Source: Cryobacterium zongtaii
Lineage (GTDB): Bacteria > Actinomycetota > Actinomycetes > Actinomycetales > Microbacteriaceae
NCBI RefSeq assembly: GCF_002909375.1
Contig: NZ_PPXD01000001.1
Location: 186,001-250,000, forward strand
Length of the DNA stretch: 64,000 nt
Direction of reading: 5' to 3'
Part shown: piece after piece, positions 50,065-59,358 of the stretch
Layout: each line of letters starts with the position of its first letter
Numbering within the stretch: the stretch's first letter is position 1
Translations under genes and position numbers: made by a program
Notes under the pieces: model-generated
Seen by the model: the letters and a program-made list of their open reading frames with translations, nothing else
What the model was told of the DNA's origin: nothing
Databases searched by the model: none

Positions 50065-50622
50065 TTACGGGGCCGTGGTGGCTTCCGGGGTCGCCGCGGG
50101 CGCCGGGACCTCGGCGGCGGGCTCCGTCGGTGTCACCGTGGGAACCGGAGGTTCGGTGGGCACCAGGGTGGAGTACTCCGCCAGGGTGCCGTCGAGCACC
50201 GGCACGAGAAGCTCGACGCCGGTCAGGTCGCCGTACTGGAAGTACACCGGGAACAGCGAACCCGCTGTTGCGTTGAGGTTCTGGACGGCGACACTCTCGC
50301 CACCGGGGATCCCGATCTCGGTGGTCGCGTTGGCATCGATCGTCAGGGTCCTGTCGACCTTTTCGTCGACACCCTCGTACTGCACGAGCAGCTCGATGTC
50401 TTCGTCGGCGCTGTTCACCACGTGCACGACGAGGTTGGCGTTCTCACCGTCCTCGGTGATCAGCATCGCGTTGCGGATGGCCAAGTCGCCCAGGTCCCCG
50501 CTGACGCCGTCGCTGGCGTCGTACTGGATGGTCGTCGCCTGGGGGGCGAACAGATTGCATCCGCTGGTGCCCAACAGGATGCCGGCCGCCACTACGACGG
50601 TTGCCATGGTTCGCGCTCTCAC
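50065..50622 (-). CDS. Putative lipoprotein with a beta-rich domain and Pro/Thr tail
   Basis: A 185-residue exported protein. TMATVVVAAGILLGTSGCN is a signal peptide with lipobox cysteine C22. The mature part (about 30-150) is beta-rich, with LAIRNAMLITEDGENANLVV, HVVNSADEDIELLVQYEG and TTEIGIPGGESVAVQ, reminiscent of the copper-chaperone-like/DUF461 fold but without clear Met/His metal ligands. The last ~30 residues are a Pro/Thr/Glu/Ala-rich tail. The GTG start has GGAGG 4 nt upstream. Function unknown. Confidence 0.78.
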   Translation of the reverse strand: MRARTMATVVVAAGILLGTSGCNLFAPQATTIQYDASDGVSGDLGDLAIRNAMLITEDGENANLVVHVVNSADEDIELLVQYEGVDEKVDRTLTIDANATTEIGIPGGESVAVQNLNATAGSLFPVYFQYGDLTGVELLVPVLDGTLAEYSTLVPTEPPVPTVTPTEPAAEVPAPAATPEATTAP

Positions 50623-50767
50623 AAGACCTCCACAAGAGTTCAGCGTTCAGCCCAAGTGGCGTGAACGCTGCAGATTTGGCTCGAGTTTACCTTACGGAAT
50701 CGTGCCGGGCAGGGCGGGTCCTGATGAGCCGCGAATATCCCCTCAAAAGGGTGCCGGGGAGGGGTGG

Positions 50768-50773
50768 TATCAT
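50768..50773 (+). promoter_or_regulatory. -10 element of carD
   Basis: TATCAT; the transcript would start near 50780, leaving a leader of about 20 nt with GAAGGGA before the ATG at 50800. Confidence 0.45.
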
Positions 50774-50799
50774 AGACGTTGCTGAAGGGATATCAATAC

Positions 50800-51282
50800 A
50801 TGTTATTTGAAGTCGGCGAAACAGTCGTTTATCCCCACCACGGCGCTGCGACGATCACCGAGGTGAAAACTCGCATCATCAAGGGTGAAGAAAAACTGTA
50901 TTTGAAACTCAACGTCACCCAGGGGGACCTCACCATCGAGGTGCCCGCCGAGAACGTCGATCTTGTCGGTGTGCGCGACGTGATCGGTCAGGACGGCCTC
51001 GACCGGGTCTTCGAGGTCCTGCGCGCTCCGTTCACCGAAGAACCCACCAACTGGTCACGCCGGTACAAGGCCAACCTGGAGAAACTTGCCAGCGGCGACG
51101 TCATCAAGGTGTCCGAGGTCGTGCGCGACCTGTGGCGCCGGGATCAGGACCGCGGCCTGTCGGCCGGGGAGAAGCGGATGCTCGCGAAGGCGCGGCAGAT
51201 CCTCATCTCCGAACTGGCCCTGGCCGAGAAGACCGACGAGGACCAGGCGTCAACCGTGCTCGATGAGGTGCTCGCCTCGTAG
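50800..51282 (+). CDS. carD: RNA polymerase-binding transcription factor CarD
   Basis: Global actinobacterial regulator that binds the RNA polymerase beta subunit and stabilises open promoter complexes, notably at rRNA promoters. The N-terminal Tudor-like RNAP-binding domain reads [19 protein letters not shown] and then [20 protein letters not shown]. The helical DNA-binding domain has [20 protein letters not shown] with the conserved tryptophan, and [20 protein letters not shown]. At 160 residues it has normal length. An in-frame codon at 50779 would add seven residues absent from the family. Confidence 0.95.
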   Translation: MLFEVGETVVYPHHGAATITEVKTRIIKGEEKLYLKLNVTQGDLTIEVPAENVDLVGVRDVIGQDGLDRVFEVLRAPFTEEPTNWSRRYKANLEKLASGDVIKVSEVVRDLWRRDQDRGLSAGEKRMLAKARQILISELALAEKTDEDQASTVLDEVLAS

Positions 51283-51301
51283 AAGATCCTGTTCCAACGA
51301 C

Positions 51302-51327
51302 AGGCGGCACCCCGCGGTGCCGCCTTT
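51302..51327 (+). terminator. Intrinsic terminator after carD
   Basis: AGGCGGCACC (51302-51311) pairs with GGTGCCGCCT (51316-51325) around CCGC and is followed by TT; it ends 45 nt past the stop. Confidence 0.75.
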
Positions 51328-51388
51328 CGCACGTTCAGCCCCAGCCTCACCCAGCCCTTTCCACCCTGCGTCACCGCGCCCCACCAGA

Positions 51389-51394
51389 TAGCCT
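51389..51394 (+). promoter_or_regulatory. -10 element of ispDF (leaderless)
   Basis: TAGCCT, then CCAGAC and the ATG at 51401. Confidence 0.55.
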
Positions 51395-51400
51395 CCAGAC

Positions 51401-52654
51401 ATGACTGAATTCCCGGTAACCGCCGTCGCGGTCATCGTCGTCGCCGCCGGCAGCGGCAGCCGGCTCGGCCGAGACCAGCCCAAGGCGTTCGTGCCGCTGG
51501 GGGACCGCAGCATCCTCGAGCACGCCCTCGCCGGCGTGTTCGGCCTGAACGAACCGGCCCAGGTCATCGTGGTGGCGCCCGAGACGCACCTGGCCGAGAC
51601 CAGGACCATCGCCGGCCGCGTCGCCGGCCCCGCCGCCGGGTACCTCGAGGTCGTCGCCGGCGGCGACACCCGGCAGGCATCCGTGGCCCGCGGGCTCGCC
51701 GTGGTGCGGTCCGGTGCCACCGTGGTGCTCGTGCACGACGCCGCCAGAGCGCTGACCCCCGCCGCCCTGATCGACGCCGTGGTGGCCGCCGTCCGCAGCA
51801 CCGGCCATGGAATTGTGCCCGGCCTTCCCGTGGTGGACACCATCAAGAGCGTCGACGCGGCTGCCACCATCCTGGGCACCGTCGACAGGTCACAGCTCTC
51901 CGCCGTGCAGACCCCGCAGGGCTTTCCCCGCGCCATGCTCGACGCCGCCTTCGCCTGGGCCGCCACCCTGCCGTCCGCGGATGCGCAGGATCTCACCGAC
52001 GACGCGGCGCTGGTCGCCGCATCCGGCAACACCGTCAGCGTCATCCCCGGTGACCCGTTGGCATTCAAGGTCACGACCGCCTGGGACCTGCGCCGCGCCG
52101 AACTCCTGCTCCGCGACGACGTCGGTGCACCGGCATCCACCGACCCGCGGGTGGGTACGGGGCTGGACGTGCACGCCTTCGATGACACCAGCGACCTGTG
52201 GCTGGCCGGCCTGCACTGGCCGGGGGAGCGAGGCCTGTCCGGGCACAGCGACGGTGACGCCGCCGTGCACGCCATCTGCGACGCCATGCTCGCCGCCGCG
52301 GGGCTGGGCGACATCGGCCAGGTCTTCGGCACCGCAGACCCCCGCCTCACAGACGCACACGGCGAGGTGTTCCTCACCGAGACCCTGCGCCTGGTCACCG
52401 AGGCCGGCTACAGGGTCGGCAACGTGACGGTGCAGATCATCGGCAACCGCCCCAAGCTCGCCCCTCGCCGGATCGAAGCCCAGGAACTGCTCACCGGCAT
52501 CCTGCACGCCCCGGTGTCGGTATCGGCGACCACCACCGACGCTCTGGGCTTCACCGGACGCGGCGAGGGCATCGCCGCCCTGGCCACCGCACTGCTTCAC
52601 CCGATCAGCCCCACCCGAGCATCCGACCGACCCTCGCCTAAACTGAACCAGTGA
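51401..52654 (+). CDS. ispDF: Bifunctional IspD-IspF enzyme of the MEP pathway
   Basis: A fusion of two non-consecutive steps of isoprenoid synthesis in 417 residues. IspD (about 1-230; MEP cytidylyltransferase) has [36 protein letters not shown] and VDTIKS. IspF (about 250-410; MECDP synthase) has [12 protein letters not shown] with the metal-binding [34 protein letters not shown], and [20 protein letters not shown]. The fusion is common in Microbacteriaceae and other bacteria. The stop overlaps the cysS start, and the cysS promoter hexamer lies inside its last codons. Confidence 0.96.
   Translation: MTEFPVTAVAVIVVAAGSGSRLGRDQPKAFVPLGDRSILEHALAGVFGLNEPAQVIVVAPETHLAETRTIAGRVAGPAAGYLEVVAGGDTRQASVARGLAVVRSGATVVLVHDAARALTPAALIDAVVAAVRSTGHGIVPGLPVVDTIKSVDAAATILGTVDRSQLSAVQTPQGFPRAMLDAAFAWAATLPSADAQDLTDDAALVAASGNTVSVIPGDPLAFKVTTAWDLRRAELLLRDDVGAPASTDPRVGTGLDVHAFDDTSDLWLAGLHWPGERGLSGHSDGDAAVHAICDAMLAAAGLGDIGQVFGTADPRLTDAHGEVFLTETLRLVTEAGYRVGNVTVQIIGNRPKLAPRRIEAQELLTGILHAPVSVSATTTDALGFTGRGEGIAALATALLHPISPTRASDRPSPKLNQ
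52639..52644 (+). promoter_or_regulatory. -10 element of cysS inside the ispDF end (leaderless)
   Basis: TAAACT within the last codons of ispDF, then GAACCA and the GTG at 52651; cysS can therefore be expressed separately from ispDF. Confidence 0.55.
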
Positions 52655-54066
52655 GCATGCGACTATACGACTCGAAGGCCCAGACCCTTCGCGATTTCCT
52701 GCCGATCGTTCCGGGCAAGGTGGGAATCTACGTCTGCGGACCCACCGTGCAGTCGTCGCCGCACATCGGTCACCTGCGCAGCGCCCTGGTCTATGACCAG
52801 CTGCGCCGCTGGCTCAGCTACCGCGGCAACGATGTCACCTTCATCCGCAACGTCACCGACATCGACGACAAGATCCTCCTGAACGCTGCGGGCACCACCG
52901 AGCAGTGGTGGGCGCTCGCCTACCGTTTCGAGCTCGAGTTCACCGCCGGTTACCAGAAGCTGGGCATCCTGGCGCCCACCTACGAACCCCGCGCCACCGC
53001 GAGTGTGCAGGAGATGCAGGACATCATCGGCCGCCTCATCGACAACGGGCACGCCTACCCGGCCGCCGACGACTCCGGCGACGTGTACTTCGACACCCGC
53101 AGCTGGCCCGCGTACGGCGAGCTGACCCGGCAGAACCCCGACAACATGGAAGCGGCCACCGACGCCGACCCGCGCGGCAAGCGCGACGCGCGCGACTTCG
53201 CCCTCTGGAAGGGTCACAAGGCCGACGAACCTGCCTCGGCGGGCTGGGTCTCCCCGTGGGGAACCGGCCGGCCCGGCTGGCACATCGAATGCTCCGCCAT
53301 GGCCGCTCGTTACCTCGGCCCGCAGTTCGACATCCACGGCGGCGGCCTCGACCTGCGCTTCCCGCACCACGAGAACGAGCTGGCCCAGTCCAATGCGGCC
53401 GGTGACGGTTTCGCGAATTTCTGGGTGCACAACGGCCTGGTCAACACCAACGGCCAGAAGATGTCCAAGTCGCTGGGCAACTCGGTCTACGCGGCCGAGC
53501 TGCTCGATCAGGCCCGCGCCATCGTGGTGCGCTACTACCTCGGCGCCGCGCACTACAGGTCCACCCTCGACTTCCACGAGGGGTCGCTGGCCGAGGCCGA
53601 GGCCGCCCTCGAACGCATCGAGAGCTTCCTCGACCGCGCCGACCGGCGCCTGGCCGACACCCGCTTCGCCGGCTCCGGCGTCGAGATCGTGCCGGATGAC
53701 TTCGCCACGGCCATGGACGACGACCTCGCGGTTCCGCAGGCGCTCGGCGTGCTGCACGACACCGTGCGCGCCGGCAACGCGGCCCTCGACGCCGAGGACC
53801 TGCACGCGGCCGCGGCCGCGCGCGGTCAGGTTCTCGCGATGAGCGAAGTCCTCGGCATCAACCCCCTGTCGCCCGGCTGGGCCGTCGCGACAGATGAACC
53901 CGCCATGGTGGCCCTCACCGCCCTCGTCGAGCGCCTGCTCGACGACCGGGAGACCGCCAGGCAGAGCCGCGATTACGCGGCCGCAGACCGTATCCGGGAC
54001 GAGCTCGTCGCCGCCGGCATTACCATCGAAGACACCCCGTCGGGTGCACATTGGAGTTTTGACTGA
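52651..54066 (+). CDS. cysS: Cysteinyl-tRNA synthetase
   Basis: Class I synthetase charging tRNA-Cys, 471 residues. [20 protein letters not shown] contains the zinc cysteine and the HIGH motif. [20 protein letters not shown] with its cysteine, and [16 protein letters not shown] with histidine and glutamate, complete the zinc site. [12 protein letters not shown] is the KMSKS loop. The C-terminal helical anticodon domain ends [20 protein letters not shown], typical of CysS. It uses GTG at 52651 (GTGA with the ispDF stop) and ends overlapping rlmB by one base. Confidence 0.97.
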   Translation: MSMRLYDSKAQTLRDFLPIVPGKVGIYVCGPTVQSSPHIGHLRSALVYDQLRRWLSYRGNDVTFIRNVTDIDDKILLNAAGTTEQWWALAYRFELEFTAGYQKLGILAPTYEPRATASVQEMQDIIGRLIDNGHAYPAADDSGDVYFDTRSWPAYGELTRQNPDNMEAATDADPRGKRDARDFALWKGHKADEPASAGWVSPWGTGRPGWHIECSAMAARYLGPQFDIHGGGLDLRFPHHENELAQSNAAGDGFANFWVHNGLVNTNGQKMSKSLGNSVYAAELLDQARAIVVRYYLGAAHYRSTLDFHEGSLAEAEAALERIESFLDRADRRLADTRFAGSGVEIVPDDFATAMDDDLAVPQALGVLHDTVRAGNAALDAEDLHAAAAARGQVLAMSEVLGINPLSPGWAVATDEPAMVALTALVERLLDDRETARQSRDYAAADRIRDELVAAGITIEDTPSGAHWSFD

Positions 54067-55163
54067 TGAAGAACACAGATCGCAAGTCGCGCACCGGCGC
54101 GGTGCGCAAGGGCAGCAGGGGACCGCAGGTCGGTTCCGGCGGCCAGGGCCGTCAGGCTCTCGAGGGCAAGAAGCCCACCCCCAAGGCCGAAGACCGTCCG
54201 TACCACCCCGCCGGTAAGGCCAAGGCCGCCAAGGACCGCTTCGCCGCGGCCGGCGGCGGCCGCAGCCGGGCCCCGGGCGGCTCCGGTGCCCCGCGCAACG
54301 GCCGCAACACCGGAACCGGCAACACCGGCGGCGGCGGTTCGTCCACCCGCAAGGCGAAGTCGGATGCCGAGTTCGAGGTCGTCACCGGCCGCAACTCGGT
54401 GCTCGAGGCGCTGCGCGCCAAGATCCCCGCGTCGGCGCTGTACGTGGCCACCCGCATCGAAATGGATGACCGGGTCAAGGAAGTCCTCAAGCTCGCGACG
54501 ACCCGCAACATCCCGGTGCTCGAGGTCATGCGCCCCGAAATCGACCGGCTCTCCGGTAAGGACGCCGTGCACCAGGGCCTCGCGCTCAAGGTGCCCGCGT
54601 ACGAGTACGCGCACCCGATCGAGCTGCTCGACCTCACCATCAGCCGCGGCCACAAGCCGCTGTTCGTGGCGCTGGACGGCATCACCGACCCGCGCAACCT
54701 GGGTGCGATCATCCGCTCCACCGCGGCGTTCGGCGGCCACGGCGTCATCGTGCCGCAGCGCCGTTCCGTCGGCGTGACCGCGTCGGCCTGGAAGACCTCG
54801 GCCGGTGCGGCCGCCCGTCTGCCCGTGGCCATGGCTCCCAACCTCACCCAGACGCTCAAGGCTCTCAAGGAGCGCGGCATGCTCGTGATCGGCCTCGACG
54901 GCGGCGGCGACACCGAGCTGCCCGAGCTGGGCCTCGGCTATGCCGAGCGTCCCATCGTCGTGGTCGTCGGCAGCGAGGGCAAGGGCCTGTCCCGCCTCGT
55001 CACCGAGACCTGCGACGCCATCGTGTCGATCCCGATCAACGCGAACACCGAATCGCTGAACGCCGGAATCGCCGCCGGTGTCACCCTGTACGAGATCTCC
55101 AAGCTGCGCGCCGAGGCCCTCGCGGCCAAGGTCGCCAAGGCTGCCGCGGCGGCGGAGGCCTAA
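54066..55163 (+). CDS. rlmB: 23S rRNA (guanosine-2'-O)-methyltransferase RlmB
   Basis: SpoU/TrmH-class methyltransferase, 365 residues. A basic, Gly-rich, low-complexity N-terminus of about 95 residues precedes the substrate-binding domain ([20 protein letters not shown]). The trefoil-knot SAM domain follows, with [39 protein letters not shown] and [20 protein letters not shown]. These last three are the SpoU motifs I-III. The neighbouring cysS supports the RlmB assignment, since the order is common in actinobacteria. Confidence 0.93.
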   Translation: MKNTDRKSRTGAVRKGSRGPQVGSGGQGRQALEGKKPTPKAEDRPYHPAGKAKAAKDRFAAAGGGRSRAPGGSGAPRNGRNTGTGNTGGGGSSTRKAKSDAEFEVVTGRNSVLEALRAKIPASALYVATRIEMDDRVKEVLKLATTRNIPVLEVMRPEIDRLSGKDAVHQGLALKVPAYEYAHPIELLDLTISRGHKPLFVALDGITDPRNLGAIIRSTAAFGGHGVIVPQRRSVGVTASAWKTSAGAAARLPVAMAPNLTQTLKALKERGMLVIGLDGGGDTELPELGLGYAERPIVVVVGSEGKGLSRLVTETCDAIVSIPINANTESLNAGIAAGVTLYEISKLRAEALAAKVAKAAAAAEA

Positions 55164-55185
55164 CCCGCCAGGTTGCTCGCCTGAG

Positions 55186-55225
55186 AACGGCGTAGATCGT
55201 CCCTTCGGGGTCGGTCTGCGCCGTT
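55186..55225 (+). terminator. Long hairpin with UUCG loop after rlmB
   Basis: AACGGCGTAGATCGTCCC (55186-55203), a TTCG loop, then GGGTCGGTCTGCGCCGTT (55208-55225) form an 18-bp stem with one mismatch and two wobbles, followed by TCTT. It lies 22 nt after the rlmB stop. Confidence 0.75.
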
Positions 55226-55352
55226 TCTTGTTGGTGGTGGAGGTGCTGTGGCCCGGTTCAGGGCGTGCTGATTATGGATGCGGGTGCTTCGGTGGGTGCC
55301 GCGCGTCCCGTCCCGGAGACCCTGCGGGCGCCACTTCGTGGGCCCAGATGCG

Positions 55353-55482
55353 TGAGTTGCCGCAAAGTGTCCCTAGGGAGCATCCGAAGGGGTCTTTGGG
55401 CGCAAGTCGGCGCATCCAAGTGTCGCCAGAACGCGCAAAATGCCCCTTCGGACCTGCCGAAGGGGCATTCTGGCGCAACTCA
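55353..55482. repeat. Intergenic palindromic element related to the 32.8-33.0 kb cluster
   Basis: Outer arms TGAGTTGC (55353-55360) and GCAACTCA (55475-55482) enclose TTGCCGCAAAGT (55357-55368) and an inner hairpin, AATGCCCCTTCGG (55439-55451) with CCGAAGGGGCATT (55457-55469). On the minus strand the inner hairpin is followed by TTTT and would terminate the DUF4032 gene. Together with the rlmB terminator it fills the 329-nt gap. Confidence 0.65.
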
Positions 55483-55492
55483 TGGGGCTGTG

Positions 55493-56803
55493 TTAAACGT
55501 TCAGGCGCCAATCGTCGGCGTCGGCGCCGACCTCGTCAGACTCGAGGTCGTCGTCGTCGCCTTCCTGCACCTCGATCGGCGTGGTGGGCGGGTCGATGAC
55601 GGTGGCTTCGTCGCGGCGGTGACGCAGCACATCCTGAACGTACGAGGTGACGGCCTCGGCCAGCGGAATGTCCCGGTTCGCGTTCTGCGCCATGTACCAG
55701 CGGTGGTCCAGCAGCTGGTGGAACACCTCGGCGGGCTCGAGCTTGCCCTTGAGCTCACGCGGGATGGCGCGCACGACGGGCTCGAAGACCCGCACCAGCC
55801 ACTCGTGCGCCATCATCTCCTCGTCGGCATCGGGGTTGCCGTAGGCGACCCCGTAGGAGTCGAGGTCGTTGAGCAGGCGGCGGGCCTGGTTCTCCTCGGC
55901 GTCGAGGCCGGTCAGGCGCAGCAGCCGGCGCTGGTGGTGGCCGGCGTCGACGACCTTGGGCTGGATGCGCACTGTCGTGCCGTTCTCGTCGGTCTTGATC
56001 GCGAGTTCCTCGATGTCGAAACCGAGGTGGTTGAGGCGTTCCACGCGCTCGGTGATGCGCCAGCGCTCGCTGCTGGCGAAGGACTCGGATCCGGTGAGTT
56101 CCTTCCACAGCAGCCGGTAGGCCGCGACGATGCCGTTGCTCACGTTCACAGGGTCGAGCTCGTCGGCCACGCGGCCGCCGGCCTCGAGGTCCATCAGTTC
56201 GCCGGCGATGTTCACCCGAGCGATTTCGAGGTCGTTCTCGCGCTGCCCGTTCGACAGGCCGCCGGGGTAGAGCTGCCCGGTCTCGGCGTCGACGAGGTAG
56301 GCCGCGAACGCCCCGGCGTCCCGGCGGAAGAGGGTGTTGGACAGCGACACGTCACCCCAGAACAGGCCAACCATGTGCACGCGCACCAGCAGCAGGGCGA
56401 GGGCATCGACGAGGCGGGTGGCCGTATCCGGGCGCAGGGCCTGGGAGTACAGCGCCCGGTAGGGCAGCGAGAACTTGAGGTGCCGGGTCACCAGCACCGA
56501 GTTGAGCGGGTCACCGTCTTCGTCGGTGCGGTTGGTGATCACCGCGAGCGGTTCGACGCAGGGAATTTCCAGGCTCTGCAGGGTGCGGAGCATCTCGTAC
56601 TCGCGCTTGGCCATCTCACTGGTGGTCTCCTTGATGGCCACGACACGGCCACTGAGGTGGGCGAAGCGCACCAGGTGCCGGGAGAGGCCCTTGGGCAGCG
56701 AGGCGATGTTCTCGTTCGGCCAGGCATCCAGCGGAACGTTCCAGGGGAGATCGAGCAGGGCCGGATCGGCCGTGGCGGAGGTGATGTTGAGAGAACCGCT
56801 CAT
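55493..56803 (-). CDS. DUF4032 protein with a kinase-like fold
   Basis: A 436-residue protein conserved in actinobacteria. The N-terminal half resembles a lipopolysaccharide-kinase/InaA-type kinase lobe: RVVAIKETTSEMAKREYEML has the lysine and glutamate pair, VRVHMVGLFWGDVSLSNTLF contains a catalytic-loop-like W-G-D-x-S-x-x-N, and AYLVDAETGQLYPGGLSNGQ places an Asp where DFG would be. The C-terminal half is the DUF4032-specific region, ending in a strongly acidic tail. The substrate is unknown. GAGGAG precedes the ATG closely. Confidence 0.85.
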   Translation of the reverse strand: MSGSLNITSATADPALLDLPWNVPLDAWPNENIASLPKGLSRHLVRFAHLSGRVVAIKETTSEMAKREYEMLRTLQSLEIPCVEPLAVITNRTDEDGDPLNSVLVTRHLKFSLPYRALYSQALRPDTATRLVDALALLLVRVHMVGLFWGDVSLSNTLFRRDAGAFAAYLVDAETGQLYPGGLSNGQRENDLEIARVNIAGELMDLEAGGRVADELDPVNVSNGIVAAYRLLWKELTGSESFASSERWRITERVERLNHLGFDIEELAIKTDENGTTVRIQPKVVDAGHHQRRLLRLTGLDAEENQARRLLNDLDSYGVAYGNPDADEEMMAHEWLVRVFEPVVRAIPRELKGKLEPAEVFHQLLDHRWYMAQNANRDIPLAEAVTSYVQDVLRHRRDEATVIDPPTTPIEVQEGDDDDLESDEVGADADDWRLNV

Positions 56804-56906
56804 GAGGAGCCTAACTATCGAAAAGGCCCGTCAGGGCCGCAAGCCGCCCCGGCCGGAATCGGCACGAAGACGAGGAAAAGGCGCCGGGGAACCCGGGCGC
56901 CGATAT

Positions 56907-56947
56907 GACAAACTCGACCGCCGAAACTGCCGGCGGTCGAGTTTGTC
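56907..56947 (-). terminator. Terminator hairpin after ugpC
   Basis: GACAAACTCGACCGCC (56907-56922) pairs perfectly over 16 bp with its complement at 56932-56947, directly after the ugpC stop. No long T-run. Confidence 0.7.
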
Positions 56948-56956
56948 GATCAGTGC

Positions 56957-58054
56957 TTAGTCGGTGACGGCGCCGCCGAGACGGAGACCGGACTCTGCGT
57001 TGAACACGTGCAGGTGGTTCGGCGTCGTGGTCAGGTAGACGGTGTCGCCGGCCGACGGGTGCGAACGGCCATCGACGCGGGCGACGATGTCGGTGCGCTT
57101 GCCCTCGACGGTGGAGTGGCCGTACAGGTAACCGTCGGCGCCGAGCTCCTCGACCAGGTCGACGTCAACGGCGAGGCCTTCGCCCATCGTGGTCGACAGC
57201 TGGATGTCCTCGGGGCGCACTCCGATGGTGACCTTGGGGCCGTTGGCTCCGGACAGCGTCTCGCGGGATACGGGGACCGTCGCGGTGCCGAACTTGATGC
57301 CGCCGTCGACGGCGTCGGCCAGGAACAGGTTCATGGCCGGGCTGCCGATGAAGCCGGCAACGAAGACGTTGTTCGGCTTGGCGTACAGGTCGCGCGGGGT
57401 GCCGACCTGCTGCAGGACGCCATCCTTGAGGACAGCGATGCGGTCACCCATGGTGAGCGCCTCGGTCTGGTCGTGGGTGACGTAGACGGTGGTGACGCCC
57501 AGGCGACGCTGCAGCGACGCGATCTGGGTGCGGGTCTGCACGCGCAGCTTGGCGTCGAGGTTCGACAGCGGCTCGTCCATGAGGAACACCTGAGGCTGAC
57601 GCACGATGGCGCGACCCATGGCAACACGCTGACGCTGGCCACCGGAGAGGGCCTTCGGCTTGCGGCTGAGGTAAGGCTCGAGGTCGAGCAGCTTGGCGGC
57701 TTCGAGAACGCGGGTGGCGCGCTCGTCCTTGTTGACGCCGGCGATCTTGAGCGCGAAGCCCATGTTCTCTGCGACGGTCATGTGCGGGTACAGGGCGTAG
57801 TTCTGGAAGACCATGGCGATGTCACGGTCCTTCGGGGGAACGTCGGTGACGTTGCGCTCGCCGATGAAGATGTCGCCGTCGTTGACCTCTTCGAGGCCGG
57901 CGAGCATGCGCAGCGAGGTGGACTTTCCACAGCCGGACGGGCCGACCAGGACGAGGAACTCACCATCGGCGACCGACAGGTCGAGGTGATCGACCGCGGG
58001 GCGGGTGGAACCCGGGTACAGACGGGTGGCCTTGTCAAAGGTTACTGAAGCCAT
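56957..58054 (-). CDS. ugpC: ABC transporter ATPase of the MsiK/UgpC type
   Basis: A 365-residue ATPase that energises several carbohydrate or glycerol-3-phosphate importers. Walker A is [21 protein letters not shown]-loop region VFQNYALYPHMTVAENMGFA, signature LSGGQRQRVAMGRAIVRQPQ, Walker B VFLMDEPLSNLDAKLRVQTR, H-loop YVTHDQTEALTMGDR. A C-terminal TOBE/MalK-type regulatory domain spans about 240-360. No permease genes are adjacent, as expected of a shared MsiK. The ATG at 58054 lies behind AAGGAGA. A PHO-box-like triple repeat lies upstream. Confidence 0.92.
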   Translation of the reverse strand: MASVTFDKATRLYPGSTRPAVDHLDLSVADGEFLVLVGPSGCGKSTSLRMLAGLEEVNDGDIFIGERNVTDVPPKDRDIAMVFQNYALYPHMTVAENMGFALKIAGVNKDERATRVLEAAKLLDLEPYLSRKPKALSGGQRQRVAMGRAIVRQPQVFLMDEPLSNLDAKLRVQTRTQIASLQRRLGVTTVYVTHDQTEALTMGDRIAVLKDGVLQQVGTPRDLYAKPNNVFVAGFIGSPAMNLFLADAVDGGIKFGTATVPVSRETLSGANGPKVTIGVRPEDIQLSTTMGEGLAVDVDLVEELGADGYLYGHSTVEGKRTDIVARVDGRSHPSAGDTVYLTTTPNHLHVFNAESGLRLGGAVTD

Positions 58055-58210
58055 TATTTCGTTATTCTCCTTCACCGGCAGGTACGTGCCGGACGATCCG
58101 TTGTGATGGGATTTATGTCCGGCCGACGTAGCGCCAGCGCAAGACCTCTCTAGTATGGCATGCCCGGGATGGGTGACCGCTGAATTGACAGCTCACCGCG
58201 AGCCGGAGGG

Positions 58211-58243
58211 ACCCGGTGAGCCCGCAGTGAGCCCGCTGTGAGC
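58211..58243 (-). promoter_or_regulatory. Three tandem 11-nt repeats resembling a PHO box upstream of ugpC
   Basis: On the minus strand GCTCACAGCGG, GCTCACTGCGG and GCTCACCGGGT follow without a gap (58243 down to 58211). The pitch is exactly 11 nt and the core GCTCAC identical. They lie upstream of a CATACT hexamer (58157-58152) for ugpC, and also just upstream of the dsbA promoter on the other strand. Confidence 0.6.
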
Positions 58244-58274
58244 TGCCGGTTGGTTATTTCCCAGACTGGGGTCC

Positions 58275-58280
58275 TACTAT
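58275..58280 (+). promoter_or_regulatory. -10 element of the DsbA-like gene
   Basis: TACTAT, with TTGGTT (58250-58255) as a possible -35 at 19-nt spacing. Confidence 0.45.
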
Positions 58281-58337
58281 TTGGAGTGCTACCGCGCACA
58301 ACCGCGAGCGCACCCCCTCAACTCGGAGCGATCATCC

Positions 58338-59255
58338 ATGACAACTGGCGGCCCAGGCGACCCCCGTCCCTCGAAGAATCAGCGACGCGACGCAGCGCGC
58401 ACGAAGGCAGCACAGATTCGAGTCGAGCAGAAGAAGCGGGATCGCCGCAACCGGGTGTTCCTGCAGGGCGGTATCGCCCTGGCCGCCATCGCCGTCGTGA
58501 CGGCCATCGTCCTGATCATCGTCAACTCCGTTCAGCCCGCCGGACCGGGCCCGCGCAACATGGCCAGTGACGGTCTCCTGGTCGGCGAGGGCCTGACCGC
58601 GGTGACCACCCCCGCGCTGCAGCCGGATGCCGAGCCGGTGCCGTCCACCCCGGACGCCACCGGGACCATCGCCGACATCCGCGTCTACGTCGACTACCTC
58701 TGCCCGTTCTGCGGCACCTTCGAGACCACCAACGCCGAGCAGATCTCTCAGTGGGTCGACTCCGGCGCCGCCACCGTCGAGATCCACCCGATCTCGATCC
58801 TGACCAGCAAGTCTGCCGGAACGCAGTACTCACTGCGTGCCGCGAACGCGGCCGCGTGCGTGGCGGATTCCGCGCCGGACGACTTCCTAGCGTTCAACTC
58901 GGCGCTCTTTGCGGCCCAGCCCGTCGAAGGCACCGCCGGCCTCAGTGACGACGAGATCAAGGAGATCGTGAAGAGCTCGGGTGTGTCGGAGAACCTCACC
59001 GCAATCAACGAGTGCATCGACGAGACCACCTTCAAGTCCTGGGTTCTCGCCTCCACGGATCGGGCTCTGAGCGGACCGATCCCGAACTCGTCCTCCCTCG
59101 AAGCGATCACCGGAACCCCGACGGTGCTGGTGAACGGCAAACAGTACGTCGGCGCCCTCGACGACGCCAAGGAGTTCGCGGCCTTCGTGCTGCAGGCCGC
59201 CAGCGAGGCGTACTCCACCGCGACGCCGACGCCCACTCCGACGCCGGCCGGGTAA
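58338..59255 (+). CDS. Membrane-anchored DsbA-like thiol oxidoreductase
   Basis: A 305-residue protein with a charged N-terminus, one membrane helix (FLQGGIALAAIAVVTAIVLI) and an outer DsbA/thioredoxin-4 domain. The active site is C122-P-F-C125 in YVDYLCPFCGTFETTNAEQI. The helical insert and the cis-Pro segment AITGTPTVLVNGKQYVGALD are present. Two further cysteines (ACVADS, INECIDE) may pair. The protein ends in a Thr/Pro-repeat tail. It probably catalyses disulfide formation in secreted proteins. GGAG lies about 11 nt before the ATG. Confidence 0.87.
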   Translation: MTTGGPGDPRPSKNQRRDAARTKAAQIRVEQKKRDRRNRVFLQGGIALAAIAVVTAIVLIIVNSVQPAGPGPRNMASDGLLVGEGLTAVTTPALQPDAEPVPSTPDATGTIADIRVYVDYLCPFCGTFETTNAEQISQWVDSGAATVEIHPISILTSKSAGTQYSLRAANAAACVADSAPDDFLAFNSALFAAQPVEGTAGLSDDEIKEIVKSSGVSENLTAINECIDETTFKSWVLASTDRALSGPIPNSSSLEAITGTPTVLVNGKQYVGALDDAKEFAAFVLQAASEAYSTATPTPTPTPAG

Positions 59256-59271
59256 CCGGTCGTTTCCCGGG

Positions 59272-59310
59272 CCGGATGCCGCGCCGATGCACGATTGCGT
59301 CGGCATCCGG
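59272..59310. repeat. Inverted repeat after the DsbA-like gene built from GGATGCC
   Basis: CCGGATGCCG (59272-59281) pairs with CGGCATCCGG (59301-59310) across a 19-nt loop, 17 nt past the stop. It resembles the glyA hairpin in using the GGATGC word. Confidence 0.55.
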
Positions 59311-59323
59311 TCGCCGGGTGATT

Positions 59324-59329
59324 TAGGAT
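59324..59329 (+). promoter_or_regulatory. -10 element of tRNA-Thr
   Basis: TAGGAT, about 30 nt before the mature 5' end of the tRNA. Confidence 0.5.
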
Positions 59330-59358
59330 GAATGCTCGAGGCAGTTCGATCGCCTCAT

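Noticed and set aside
58055..58337. msiK leader RNA motif before ugpC
   Set aside because: The gene type would suit this RNA, but I could not find its conserved elements from memory in the gap; only the 11-nt repeats and promoter hexamers are supported.
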